This document shows, piece after piece, positions 39,273 through 51,170 of a DNA stretch of 64,000 nucleotides; positions within the stretch are counted from its first letter, which is position 1, and each line of letters starts with the position of its first letter. The notes beneath the pieces were generated by a model. The model was not told where the DNA came from. It worked only from the letters and a program-made list of their open reading frames with translations, and searched no databases. Source of the DNA: Epiperipatus broadwayi (taxonomy: Eukaryota > Onychophora > Udeonychophora > Euonychophora > Peripatidae); the NCBI GenBank assembly GCA_028023455.1, contig JAQFVV010006294.1:2507001-2571000 (forward strand), written 5' to 3'. Made by a program: the position numbers and the translations under genes.

Positions 39273-42200
39273 TTTTTTAAACACAGTCAGTAAAAGCATT
39301 TAATATATATAAAAAAAAATCTCTTATTTTTAAATTCAGTTTGAATTAAGTATTTATCTTTGTAATATTCTAATTTGATAAGTTAATATAAATTTATATT
39401 ATATGTGGGGGAAAATATTTTTAAATAACACTACCCACAATTTATACATTGAAAATAACATTTTTAATATAATATATTTTGCCTTTTTTTTTTAATATTT
39501 ATATTGGAGAATATTAAAACAAAAGTATAGTGCTTTTCATATTTTGTTGTCTTTATTATTTTTTAGTTTATTTATAAATGCATCTATGTATTTTTGTATG
39601 TAATTGATATTTTAAATCATTCATACATATTTTTATTTGAGAATTCATTATATATGTGCTCATTATCAACTTAATATTCAGTAACTTAAAAAGTAAATAT
39701 GTTAAATAATCTTTCAAAAATATTGACTATTTTGTAAAACTAATTAATATGCACTGACATGATGAAAACAATGAGTCTTCCTCATATTATAAAATGACAA
39801 GATTCATGTCAAGGAAAAAAAAATACAAATGTAATCATTACATCAGCTTTAATGTGATCTATTAAATTTTATATTTAATAACTTTATAATAATAAATGAT
39901 AATGTATATCAAAAGTAAATTAGAAAATGTATATTATGTTAGCTATAATAAGTTGTTGTTTTTTTTTTGCTTTAATTTTATTTAAACACCTTTATAATAA
40001 CAATTATATTGTCTGATAAAATATCTGTTCTTTGCAAAAAAAAAAAAGTGTAATTTATTTATTTTATAATCGCACCCCTTCTCCCCTCAATTTATCACAT
40101 TTAAAATTTATAAAAAATAAATTTCAAAATATATTTTATATTAACTTAAATCCTTTTTTTTTTCATGAATCCCAATTCATTGTGAATGTATTATTTCCAG
40201 CAATATGGTTATCATATTTAATAAAATATTTAGAAATTAACAGTAAATAAAAATACAAAGCAATTAGACTATCCTTATTAATGAACAATTTATACATTAT
40301 ATTTAATTATAAGTCAATTTTTTTTTTTTTTATTAATAACGATGTTTTTAGTAAAATATTTAGAAATTATTATTGATTTTCAAAACTTTATTTTTATCAG
40401 ATATTGAGCAAGATTATGGTATATTTTTGAATCTGTGTAACAATTTTAATTTTTTTAATCATAGCAAAACATTATAATTGCCTATTTTTGTATGGAAGTT
40501 TTGATTTATAGAATTTAGGGAGCATATTATTCTAGCTAAGGTATATATATATTTTTCTTTCAATTCATTACACTGTGACACTACAATTCTTTTCCTTCCC
40601 CTAATAACTGAATCTTAATTATTAGAATCGCCGTCGGGGGTGCCACCAAGGATTTCTCTCTTGGAACCTGGCCACGAAGCTTTACGTAAACCTGGTCTTA
40701 TTTATTTTCGAACGGTGATTCACCGATTACAAATTTGTTTATAATCTGACAGGGGTTTTCACTTAAGGACACTAACTAATTATTATAAATAATTAAAGAA
40801 TTCAAATATACGTTGGATACAAAAAAACTTTCCTTTATTATTATTATTATTAATAACATTATATTTCAGCCCAATCCAGAGAGAACTGACTTACAATTTC
40901 TGATTTTCAAACTGTTAACTTTCTAAGTATTCTTCCCAAATATCTACCATGGATTTACTCGCGCCGACACTAACACTGCGGATTCTAGCAGGCGTGTATA
41001 CAAAGGCAACTTATAGTATATAATCTTTCCTGAAGTTTATTTTTAAACCCCTCTTTATTTGGTAAATAAATAACTTGCAAAAACTTAAAATGAACGTACA
41101 AGTGTCTTTCGTTTTCTTATACTTTCATCACTTCCCTTATTTTCTGCTAACAAGCAAGTAACGCCCTAAGGTTCTCTGTTACTTGGCAGCGCACTTTTAT
41201 ACCCCCACCCTGTAGTTACCCTCTAGATCGAACAGATATTAAATAATTTAACGTACAATCATACCAATATTTCATAAAAATATTTAACGAGAATTAACAT
41301 AAATAGTTTACGATATTAAATAAATCTATTTCCCCACCTCTATTGTTGAAACATTCGTAACAAATATAATAAACGAAAAATAAATCAAAATTAAAGTTCT
41401 ATTACGCTTTAACTAAAGTTCCCATTAATTGAAAAGTTTATAATTACCCTGATCGATCAGAGCGAAGTGGCCTGACTTTCATAGATTCACATTCCATTTG
41501 TCGTGCCTTTGTCCTTGTATATGAGAATTCTGGTGTGTCCATGGATGTTCCTTTGGTTGTCCGGCTAGCAATATACATTTCTTTCCATTCCTTGACTCTT
41601 TCGGTAGCTTCATTCAGATGGAGTGGCGGCCAATTCCCCAAAGGGGAAGGTTTTGGTAGCTTTAGCCGCTATGCATTTGAAAAGAGTCCGCAAAATAAGT
41701 TTCTATAATAATTTCTGATTCGGAGCACAGCTTTTCTCTCTTTTTTTTTTTTCTTTATTGTCCTTGCTGGTCTCTCAAGTCAACTGACTTACTCTAAAAG
41801 CGATTTTATCTCTCCTTCTCTTCTCTTTTTTTTTCTTTTTAATTAGCGTAATAGCAATTATTAACCAAAAACTTTTAGTTTGTGAAAGTTTCAACAATAG
41901 AGTCTAATTACTACCAACAATCTAATTTTGTTTTCTTTTCCCCACCCTTTTATCTCTCGAGTTTTCTTCCTTTTAATTAAACACTTTTAACATTTTTGAC
42001 AATAAATTATATTTTTTCTTTTTTTTTTTTTTTAAAAAAAATTGCTCAAATTCATAGCAAAAATAAAAGTTTAAGATTTTACCCTTCCCATTAAATTAAA
42101 ATCATTTGTTAATTTTTATTTTACAAACTATTTAACTTCGGAAAATATCTATGACGAAATTATAAATATGTGAGCTTATATATATATGAGCTGACTTAAA

Positions 42201-42586
42201 ATATCAGCTCAACACTTAATGTTATTTGTAACAATATTAGCACGTGAATATGGCAATTCTAACTCCAGTAAATGAAAAAGAAATAAAGAAAATTTAAATT
42301 ATAAACTTTGCAATGACTTTTCAATCCAATCTGTTATTTGTAAACATTCTATTGTGAATCACATGATAGTCTTTTAATTTATTTATTATTTTGTAATGGG
42401 ATTCTATTTTAAAATTTTTATCTTTATCATAGCTTTTTTTTTCTGATAGAATTTATTCCCCTGTCAAATTGTAGTTTTCCACTGTATTCTACTTTCAGGT
42501 ATCCCACATACTATTATTTATAAATCACTTCACAATAGCTAAAGCTTAAACCAATAAAATATCAACAATCTGTTATTAAGATAACT

Positions 42587-42746
42587 TAATAATAATCAGC
42601 TATTAAGCTAATGCACATGCACTTGAAGATTTAAATTATAATTGAATACTCCCAATTCCAAACACTTGTGTTTGGAATTGAGAGTATTCATTTATAATTT
42701 AAATCTTGAAGCGCATGTGCATTGGCTTAATAGCTGATTATTATTA
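42587..42746. repeat. Near-perfect 160-bp palindrome (foldback element)
   Basis: Arms 42587-42665 and 42668-42746 are almost exact inverted copies with a 2-nt centre (CCAAACAC-TT-GTGTTTGG). The outer ends are TAATAATAATCAGC and GCTGATTATTATTA. Only a few mismatches are visible. A perfect foldback MITE or a replication-derived inverted duplication would look like this. Confidence 0.93.
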
Positions 42747-44010
42747 CTGTTTATGAAACACAGCACTATATAAAAAAAATATTATTTCAAGATAACTTAA
42801 GTAGACTTTCAATTGATTTATATAAGCTTTGGTTGTTGTAAAAAAAAAAATTATTTTATAATAGTTAATATTTAAGTTTTAATTTAAGTATATCTTTTGA
42901 TATTAATTCAATTGATGCTGCTTACATAAATAAATAATATCATTCAACCATTGTTTAATGACTTAAAATCAAGATCAATCACTATTCTTTGATCTATTTC
43001 TTGTTATTAAATTTGATTGTGTGTATATATGCATAAATAAATTAAATGTGTAATCTTTATTATTTCTTTTTATGTATGTAATTTTTTTTGTTTTGACTGC
43101 AATAGCCTGATAGTTTTACTTTAACTATTAGCCTTGAACAGTTAACCTTGATTGGCTATTGATCTAGCAAAAGTTTTTTAATTCAGTAATTATAAACGGA
43201 AAACAAATCTAATATGGTATTTAAATAGTATTGGTAAAACTTACATTACAATTAATAAATCTTAATTAACATTGACATAATTTAGTTATAAGCTGCTTCT
43301 AATATAGTCATACTTTAAAAATTCAGATTATTATTATGCCAAATATATTTCACTGATTGAAAAATTGCATTTTACCATTAAAAAGTCTTGTTTATAAACA
43401 AAACCAAATCCAATAAAATGTCTTTCATAATTTTTCTGATTAATGATGGTCCATTGTTTTTTCAATTTCCGTTAGCATTAGGCCTGATTTGCTTCACTAC
43501 ATCCCTTGATACAAAATATTATCTTTTTTCTCACAGTAAAAAATTAAATTATTAACAGAGAATAGGAATAACTTATTTAGAAAAAATATTAATTATATTT
43601 GCATTTTTATAAATTTATTATAATATATATTGCAGTCAATATCTAATGTAAAATTAATGCATTGAACTACAGCCTAACTGATATTAATGAAACTGATTTC
43701 AAAAGTATTCTTTTTTTTTTTCATAGCAAAAAAATAATCATAATTTTTGTTACTTAACAAAATTTCAAGATCTTTATTTGGTTCAGCACACTTAAATATT
43801 TTTTTTAAATAGTATATATTTAGATAATCATCTTCATTGCCAAATAAAAATATACATGATTCAATAATTAACATAATTCAACAAATAACTGATTTTCTAC
43901 CAAACCAAAAGTTCTATTGATTATTATATGATTGTTTATTTATTTCATTAATATTATTTCTTCTTATTGTATATGTTTGCAACTGATGAATGTCCATATT
44001 TTAATTTCAG

Positions 44011-44114
44011 AGCATGGTCTTAGCTTTGAAATGGGATTATACATTAGTAGGATTGCACCTGGATCTACTGGAGCTAAAGAAGGCAATTTGGCTGTTGGAG
44101 ATAGAATTGTCAAT
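44011..44114 (+). CDS. Dlg5: dlg5 exon e: PDZ2 core
   Basis: A 104-nt exon: two bases completing a Glu codon, then 34 codons. The protein reads HGLSFEMGLYISRIAPGS, TGAKEGNLAVGDRIVN. GLSF is the carboxylate-binding loop of PDZ2, and AAKEGSLAVGDRIV is almost the same in vertebrate DLG5. The acceptor is TTAATTTCAG and the donor GTATGT at 44115. The end falls on a codon boundary and continues with INGKGLENK 17.7 kb away. A Tigger element begins only 112 bp downstream of the donor. Confidence 0.96.
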
Positions 44115-44226
44115 GTATGTTTGATGTTTTTATTATTTTTGTAATAGAAATGTTACTTTTTTTTATTAATTAATCATTAAAGAACCATTAAATTAATTTA
44201 TATTTTAAAATATATATTTGTGTGTA

Positions 44227-45385
44227 CACCTGGGTCTCTTTTTACGCGGACTTATTTAACACGATTTTGAAGTTACGCGATTCATGTTTCACCGGAAGTC
44301 GAACTTTCGCGCACTTACGTTATATTGAAAGTAATAGCACATTATTGGAATTTGACTTTCATCTTAGTAATTTCAATATTTTCAGTGCTTTATAATAGTA
44401 AGATTTTATGCAATAATGAAATTAAAATCATGATTTCTACATTTTATGTATACACACATTAAATTTTACAAGATTATAATGTAAATTTGTTCAAACATTG
44501 TGCTTGTTAATTTTGCATTTTAAATCACATTATGTTTTTGCTTTTTAAAAAAGAACGTTTAATCAATTATTAATCATTTAGTGTCCGCAAGTTTATTTTT
44601 AAAAGGTGAGTAATAGCAGTGAAACGAAATTTGATTTTTAAACGGAATTGAAATTTAAAAAATTAAAGACAAAAATAAAAGTTTAGATACAGAAGAAAAT
44701 GTAGAAAAAGTTAATGAAACAGAAGTGGAACCTGTTCCTTTCACTTCAAAAATGATTCGAGAAGGTCTTCAACTTTCTAATCAGTTGGCAAATTATTTTC
44801 TTACTAATAACACTAATCACGAACGTGCTCTTAAATTCCAACGAGAGCTAAATGGTTGTATGTCTGGATATTGCGAGCTTCATAAACAATTAATAAAATC
44901 ATCGTCTCAAAGATTAATTACTAATTACGTTGTCACTAGAAAACCATTAAAATAACAACATGAGAGCGAAGTTGGCGCTAGTTATAGTTCCTCTTGTGAA
45001 GAATCTTTATCAGTTTGCAAACGAACCTGTTTATCAGCAAATAGCGTTAATAATTAAAATGTGTATAAAAAAATGTAAATTACTGTACTGTAAATTATGC
45101 ATAAAAATATATTATTTTGAATAAAATTAAATATTATAATTAAAAAAAATTTGTCTTGTATCAATTTTTTTCAAATTTGAAATTTTTTATTAGTCATATT
45201 TTATTCCCTTTTTTTTGTGTGAATTTTAAAGTAATTTTACGTTAGTGCTTTGCTTTTAAGTGAATTTTGAAAAATCACAGACCGCATCCCCCCTTTTTCA
45301 ATGTAAGTTACGTCTATTTTTGCGCGATTTCATTTGCGCATGTTTTCTGAGGAACCTATATATCGCGTAAAACGAGACCCAGGTG
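44227..45385 (+). mobile_element. Tigger-like (pogo) element, deletion derivative, copy T2
   Basis: A 1,159-bp element bounded by CACCTGGGTCTCTTTTTACG and the inverted CGTAAAACGAGACCCAGGTG, flanked on both sides by TA (44225-44226 and 45386-45387), the Tc1/mariner-pogo target duplication. It aligns end to end with copy T1 in the opposite orientation. It encodes only the tail of a transposase (44656-44955). TIR and target are better preserved than in T1 and T3. Confidence 0.92.
44656..44955 (+). pseudogene. Tigger transposase C-terminal fragment
   Basis: About 99 open codons ending at TAA 44953-44955. An acidic stretch (DTEENVEKVNETEVEP) is followed by FTSKMIREGLQLSNQL, ANYFLTNNTNHERALKFQR and ELNGCMSGYCELHKQL. 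Then comes a basic tail with LITNYVVTRKP. The pattern of a final helical segment with (N/D)xxxER...K...R...Y.E resembles the C-termini of Tigger transposases. The CENP-B-like helix-turn-helix and DDE domains are absent, so it cannot transpose DNA by itself. The same remnant, with a frameshift, is in copy T1. Family assignment rests on recalled similarity and on the TIR and TA features. Confidence 0.6.
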
Positions 45386-45562
45386 TATATAAGATTTTTT
45401 TTTTTGAAGGGGGGTGGTAGAATAGGTAAAACTTTAAAAGTTTGTATATTTTAAATAGGCTTAAGATTTTGCCTTCAGATAGTTAGCTGGACTAAATCTA
45501 GCTAATCATCCAGTATTCGTCAGTAATTGAATATTTAGCTATTCTTAAATGGAAAAACACAT

Positions 45563-46028
45563 TTGTTAAACACATTTGTTAACAAATGTGTTTTACCAGT
45601 TCTTACTTATGGATCTGAGACTTGGACACTTAATAGAAGATCAATACAGAGACTTCAGACCACTCATAGAAGTATGGAGAGATGTATGTTGGGAATAACA
45701 AGAAGAGATCGAAAACGCAATGTATGGGTAAGAGAACAAACAGGTGTTACTGACCTCATTGAAAAAATTAAAAGATTGAAGTGGAGTTGGGCTGGACATA
45801 TTGCTAGAAGAGATGATAATAGATGGACAATTGAAATTTTAAACTGGATTCCAAGAGATTGTAAAAGACCCAGAAGGAGACCACATGTAAGATGGATGGA
45901 TGAAATAAGAAAATGTGTAGGGGTGATGTGGAGAAGAGAAGCTAAAGATCAGAGAAGATGGATTAAACTTGGAGAGACCTTCATCCTGCCAGTGGATTGA
46001 TAATGGTTGATAATGATGATGATGATGA
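45563..46028 (+). mobile_element. 5'-truncated RTE LINE with open C-terminal frame
   Basis: The last part of an RTE-clade ORF2 stays open for about 145 codons to TGA at 45998-46000: CVLPVLTYGSETWTLNRR, MLGITRRDRKRNVW, KRLKWSWAGHIARRDDNRW, RPRRRPHVRWMDEI. This segment lies downstream of the reverse transcriptase palm in the family. It is followed by TGATAATGATGATGATGATG (46010-46028), the short-microsatellite tail typical of RTE elements. The 5' end is truncated near 45560 within a small inverted and direct repeat (ACACATTTGTTAA twice, then AACAAATGTGT). The lack of stops suggests recent insertion. Confidence 0.88.
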
Positions 46029-46070
46029 AATGGAAAAATGCTAGAAACTATTACTAACTTGTAATTGAAA

Positions 46071-46270
46071 CAGGCAAAACTCTCCATACAGTACAGTGCC
46101 ACTCAGTGCCAGCCAGAGTAATCAATGGATGCCAGAAGGCTTGTGCATAAAATCCCTATCTAGTGCCTACTCATCCAATATCCCCAGACTAGTTTCTGGC
46201 TTCCATTGATTATTCTGTCTGGCACTGAGTGGCTCTACTGTATGGAGAGTTTTGCCTGTTTTAATAACAG
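46071..46270. repeat. Dispersed short repeat, inverted pair
   Basis: A minus-strand copy (46071-46150; CAGGCAAAACTCTCCATACA at its edge) is followed by a plus-strand copy ending TATGGAGAGTTTTGCCTGTT at about 46262. The two can pair over about 75 bp. The blocks are the same as at 6127-6265 and 38640-38724. It lies 40 bp after the RTE tail. Confidence 0.85.
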
Positions 46271-49200
46271 TTATGTGCAAGCATAAGAAATGGTGATCTT
46301 GTGATGTTTAGTGGTTTAACTTGTAATTGACAAGATTGATAAATTTTGCTTTCTTTTTCAGTGATTTTTCTATGGGAGATTATTGAAGAGGTTGTTTTTA
46401 TATATATATTACATAGATGATTTAAAGGCTGTTTTTATTTTGTGACCGGGATTAGGTTCAAACTCCTTTTGCAACAGTGATAATATTAATTTAAGGCAAG
46501 ATCTTAAATAAAATAAAGATTAGGGAAAAACTACAAATAAAACAACAGATATGTTTGTGGATATGTATTTATATATTATTGTTCAAATAATAATTTATTA
46601 AAGAGAGAGAGCTATTTCTGTGAAGAATGTGAATGGTCTTTTACCTAGAACTTAAACAAGAATTTTATTACTTTTGTACTAAAATTAATTATATAAGAAT
46701 TTTAGTGATTTATCTTAAAATTGATTAGCCAAGAGTTTCATTAACGAATTCTGATAATAATTAATTTAAAACATTGTTATTATTTGATCTTATAACCATT
46801 TTTGAATGTTTTTTTTTTGTTTCTTTGAGGCAGAAGAAATGTTATCTTGGTCAGAATTAGTAGATTTAATTTTTAAAAATTTTATTGTAAGCCAAGATAA
46901 ATTATATAGTTCTGTCTTGTCAATATGGAGGCTTTTGTAAATGTAAAGAAAATAATAATAAGACTGACCAAGTAAACATTTTTTTTGTGATAAAAAAGAA
47001 AAGAAAAAGATGTTGTTCATCAAAAATGGGGATCTTCTTTTTTTTGAAACTGGTTTGGTTCATGATTAGCTTTTCTGAAAAAAAGAAATTACCAAAGAGA
47101 GGAACTCTGAGTTAAAAGTTTATGGAGACAATTTTAACCTAGCAGAATATAACAGAGAAGGGTGGCTAATTGTGATTTTATTAATCATTACAGCTAAATA
47201 AGATGGATGTAACATGTACTATTAAATGTACAACTATGAAAGCCATGGAGTAGAGAAACTTTAAGTGTATCAGATTATTTCCTTTCCTTAAACATGGAAT
47301 ATAATTCTGAAAAGTGTCGTCTGTTAAATGTCTGCTGAAGATTTGCGTACCCTAAACTGAAAGACATCTATGACAGGAAACTGCTGATATTAGACCGATC
47401 CAACAAAAGAGAGAGATTAGTATATATCTACATGAGAAGTTTGAACATCCTATAGATAAAAGAAAGTGGAAAGAAAATTACTCAAGTGGGTAACCTTAAC
47501 AATTTTATTCATTGTAATCCCGGAAATAAAGAAATGGATTTTTTTTTTTTGGTTTTATATATATATTTCATTATGTTAATATGTATATTTTAAATTTTTG
47601 CAATTCCAACTGCACATTATAAACCAATATGTTATATCTGTAGTTTTCTGATGTTATGAAAGAGATATCTATCTTTGAAATCTCATATTTCAGTTTTTTT
47701 TTTAATATATAAAAAGAAAAACGGTATATAGATAATGATCTTAGTTTAGTAATTACTGTATAAATTAGATTTTTCTTATGTTGTATATACAGGTCTATAG
47801 ACACACATGTAAATGAATAATAGCTTAGAAAAGGAAGGGGTCTAGTTATTTTGTGGTGCAATTATACATTTTTGTTTTGTGGATATGTTATGATGTAGGG
47901 AATGTTTTTTCTTTATTCATATGATTATATATTTTTTGATGATTATTATTATTGGGAAAGGAATTATAGATATTTTCAATAAATAAAATATGTCAATATA
48001 TTAAAACATCTAGTTTTGGCATTCTGTCATTCCCCTGTTCGATTTTACTCATTCTTATTGTATAATTAAATATTTACACAGATTGACTTTGTCTTTCGTA
48101 CTCATCATATATTGTTAGTTAAACTAATCCTGAGAAATAAAATAAAAAGGCTGAGCTAGTGTAGGAAAGTAAAGTGTCTGGAAAATAAGTATTGTCAATC
48201 TTTATTTGGAGCATAATTTCTCAGAAAATTGCCGCTTAAGGCTGGTATCAATCAGATCTTATAAATATGATCTAGTGAAAGAAAAGAGAAAATATATAGG
48301 GTTTGCCAATCTCTTGCAATAATAATTATGGATTAGATGACCAGGAAATATAACTAATTATTATTAGTTTGGTCTCCTATGTTATTAGATTAGACATTTT
48401 ATTATATCTAATGTAAGAACTTGAAATAAAACCATATGCGGGTAGTAGAGACAATATTTCTCATTCACTACATGCAAGGTTTATGATAAGCACATACCAA
48501 ACATTTGCGGGGCTGTAAGTTAAAGTATACCCATCTGATATAGTATTAAAATGGCACCCAACATGATAGGATCCAAATAATGTAGAGAGATGCAGCATAG
48601 AAATAAATAGTGTACAATGTGATACAGCGTGAATAAAATAGTAAATTTTGTCATGCAACAGGTAGGTCTCGAAAGAGTTTTAACATGAAGTATATAACCA
48701 ATAGTGTTTTTTGTGTTTGTTGGTGTGGGATATGGAGTAATAGATAATGTTTGATTATAATTTGGATTTTTTTCCTTGGTAATATATTTGTTCTGTTTTT
48801 TTGTTTTTTTTGTTTATGCATATTCATGTTAGAAATATGTTTCATATTATAAAGAGAAATATATATTAGACAGGAAGTAAATAGGAATATAAGGAGTGAA
48901 GAGATTACTACTTTTATATAATGCTAAAATAACTTATAGTTAGTTCTTTGCTGGTCTCTCATGCTCATTATATTTATTGTAAATTTAAAATTTGATATTA
49001 ACCGGGGTTGATGATGATGATGATTTTCCATCATCCCAGGTTTATTCCAGACTTTTTATGAGTATTTCTAGTAATGTAGCATTATGATGATATAGCAATT
49101 TCAATTTAATTTAAAAGATTTATTACTCTTTTTGTCTTAAATTGGAGTGGGGGTGGAGGGGTTAATTTGAATTTAATCAATCTTAGGTTTTATTTTCTGT

Positions 49201-50779
49201 TTGTTGGGCACATCGTAAAATATTTAATGGTTAGTAATTAAACAGCCTTTAATTGTTTGCTATAATACTATTAATTATTTCTTACTATTATGATCATTAT
49301 TATATGATTTATTTATTACTATTTTTTTAAAGTTATAATTAAACAAGCTTGGATCTTCAAGTTTAAAGCTTCAATTTCAGTATATATATATATATTGTAC
49401 TTTATTTAAAAAAATAAAAGAAATCAGAAGAAGAGGATCAAAAATATATTTTGCTTGAGTCTAGTAACCTACTGGATCATGGAAATACATCGGAAAAACA
49501 ATACCACTATTCATTCTATTGTATAATAAATAAATAATTATTCTGATTATAGTGAATTCTATAAAAGATTCCATCTTAAATGTATGTGTTAATTAAAAAA
49601 AAACGATTTACAATTATTGATTGAAGATGGTAAAAACTATTACAAATGCATAAACTGCTCTTATAATGATTCAGGCTTAATTGTATTTAATTAATATTAG
49701 TTAATTAACTCAGGATAACTATGAAATGAATCAGTAATTCAGAATAATACAAAAAAAAATTGAGGGACAAAAAGCACAAATAATAATTGAATAATAAAAG
49801 ATTATATAGATTTTGATATAAACTTATTGAGGTAGCAAAATTATTTTAAAGGAAATATTAACTAAGTTAAATGACATTAATAACTCTTTATATTAAAATA
49901 GAAAATAATTTTTTAAAGTCATTTATTTTGCAGCATTTTGATAAAATAAAAATCGGGAATATTGATTTCACAGCTGAATCTGATCGTTTTTTTTTTTTTT
50001 AGGAATTACTATTTGTATTTTATCCAGAAACAAAAATTATAAACTAGCCAATAAAACAACTCATAATCAAGATGAGAAAAAAAGAATACTCCATGATCAG
50101 AAAGTCTCATTAGCTTATAAAAGTTGTTATGCTTAAAAATGAAGAGTGGAAGAAAATTCTAAGCTAAGCACAAAAGAAAAAAAGTTAAATCTACTACTGT
50201 AATTACTCTCCTCTCTGAAAATAATATAAATAAATGATGATAAATTGAATAATTTAGAAGATTTGAATTGTGAAACTTCTATTACTATATTTTATAAAAA
50301 TAAAAAAAAGTATTTTATAACTAAATTTTTCTCAATTTCTTCATGGAGGAAATTAAAAGCTATTGAGAAAGTGAATTAAAAGTTTCAGTGATATATTACT
50401 GGATCTTATTTAGTAATTAAAAATATATCTCATTTTATGTGTCTCAGTTCCTGAAATTTTTAGAGGTAAAATGAGTGATGTGAACTTATGATCAGAAAGT
50501 GTGAGTGACGTGTTAATATTATAAAAATTAGTCCATCTACATCTCAAAGTTTGAGTACAAAACTTATGAATTTTTTGAAACTGTTTTATTAACAAATTAT
50601 ATAATTTTTTTTAAACTCAAACATAGTTTATAAAGAATATCTTTGTTTGCCAATTATTTGATAATTGTTTAAAGTTTTAGGTACGATAGAAACTTTTTAA
50701 ATATGACTAGTAGAGAAGGTGATGTTCTTTTTGCTTTAAATCTATTTTTGTTTGACATAGCACAGATGTTGAATGCATT

Positions 50780-51170
50780 TGGATTTTAATTAATTTAGGA
50801 TGTGAATATTTGTTTATTGGTAATGTCTATTTACCAGCTCAAATGATAATTTTATGGTTTAATAAAGTTGAAGAATTGTTTGTGAAATTTAAAAAATTGA
50901 TTTTGATGATAATGACTTCAATGTTTCTAAGTTTATCAATATTAAATACATTCAACTAGGTTCTAAATCATCAAGATTCTTTATCTTTTGCAAATATGCA
51001 AAATCTTAAAGTAATATTCATAATGATTATGGAATTGTAGTGGACTTAATTTTCACTAATTTCTTATTTAACTTTAACTGTACTTGTTCTATTGGGTGTC
51101 TTATTAAAAAAGATGAGTTTTAACCATTGTTACATTGATTGCATATTGCAATATAGATAGTCATGCTATG
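50780..51170 (+). pseudogene. LINE apurinic-type endonuclease remnant
   Basis: Frameshifted fragments in family order: GCEYLFIGNVYLPAQ (about 50800-50843), then KKLILM overlapping DDNDFNVSKF (the GDFN catalytic block, here NDFN, about 50895-50935), then YGIVVDLIFTNF (about 51031-51065), then LLHIDC at about 51128-51145 for the terminal (S)DH box. These are successive motifs of the endonuclease of Jockey/CR1-like LINEs. Downstream sequence to about 51620 may continue the element. Several stops; no activity expected. Confidence 0.6.

Larger units (their letters stand above)
19889..44010 (+). other. Dlg5: dlg5 intron inside PDZ2 (24.1 kb)
   Basis: The largest intron. Content in order: an LTR-like segment (20818-24187), integrase remains and a possible LTR (24200-26170), a minisatellite (27770-28055), a hairpin (28431-28520), a 73-bp duplication (30231-30376), a region of recurring ATCATCATC motifs (31680-32470), a large TIR element (34352-36470), a dispersed repeat copy (38640-38724) and two palindromes (39062-39272, 42587-42746). 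The stretches 19900-20810, 26200-27760, 28530-30220, 30380-31670, 32480-34350, 36480-38630, 39280-42580 and 42750-44000 have no feature I can identify. More GC-rich patches occur near 36960-37100, 37550-37850 and 40620-41660. They look like decayed transposon sequence, but I cannot assign them. Confidence 0.85.

Noticed and set aside
41444-41641. 65-codon minus-strand frame in a less AT-rich patch
   Set aside because: Gag-like charge pattern was considered, but no zinc knuckle, no protease or polymerase neighbour was found.
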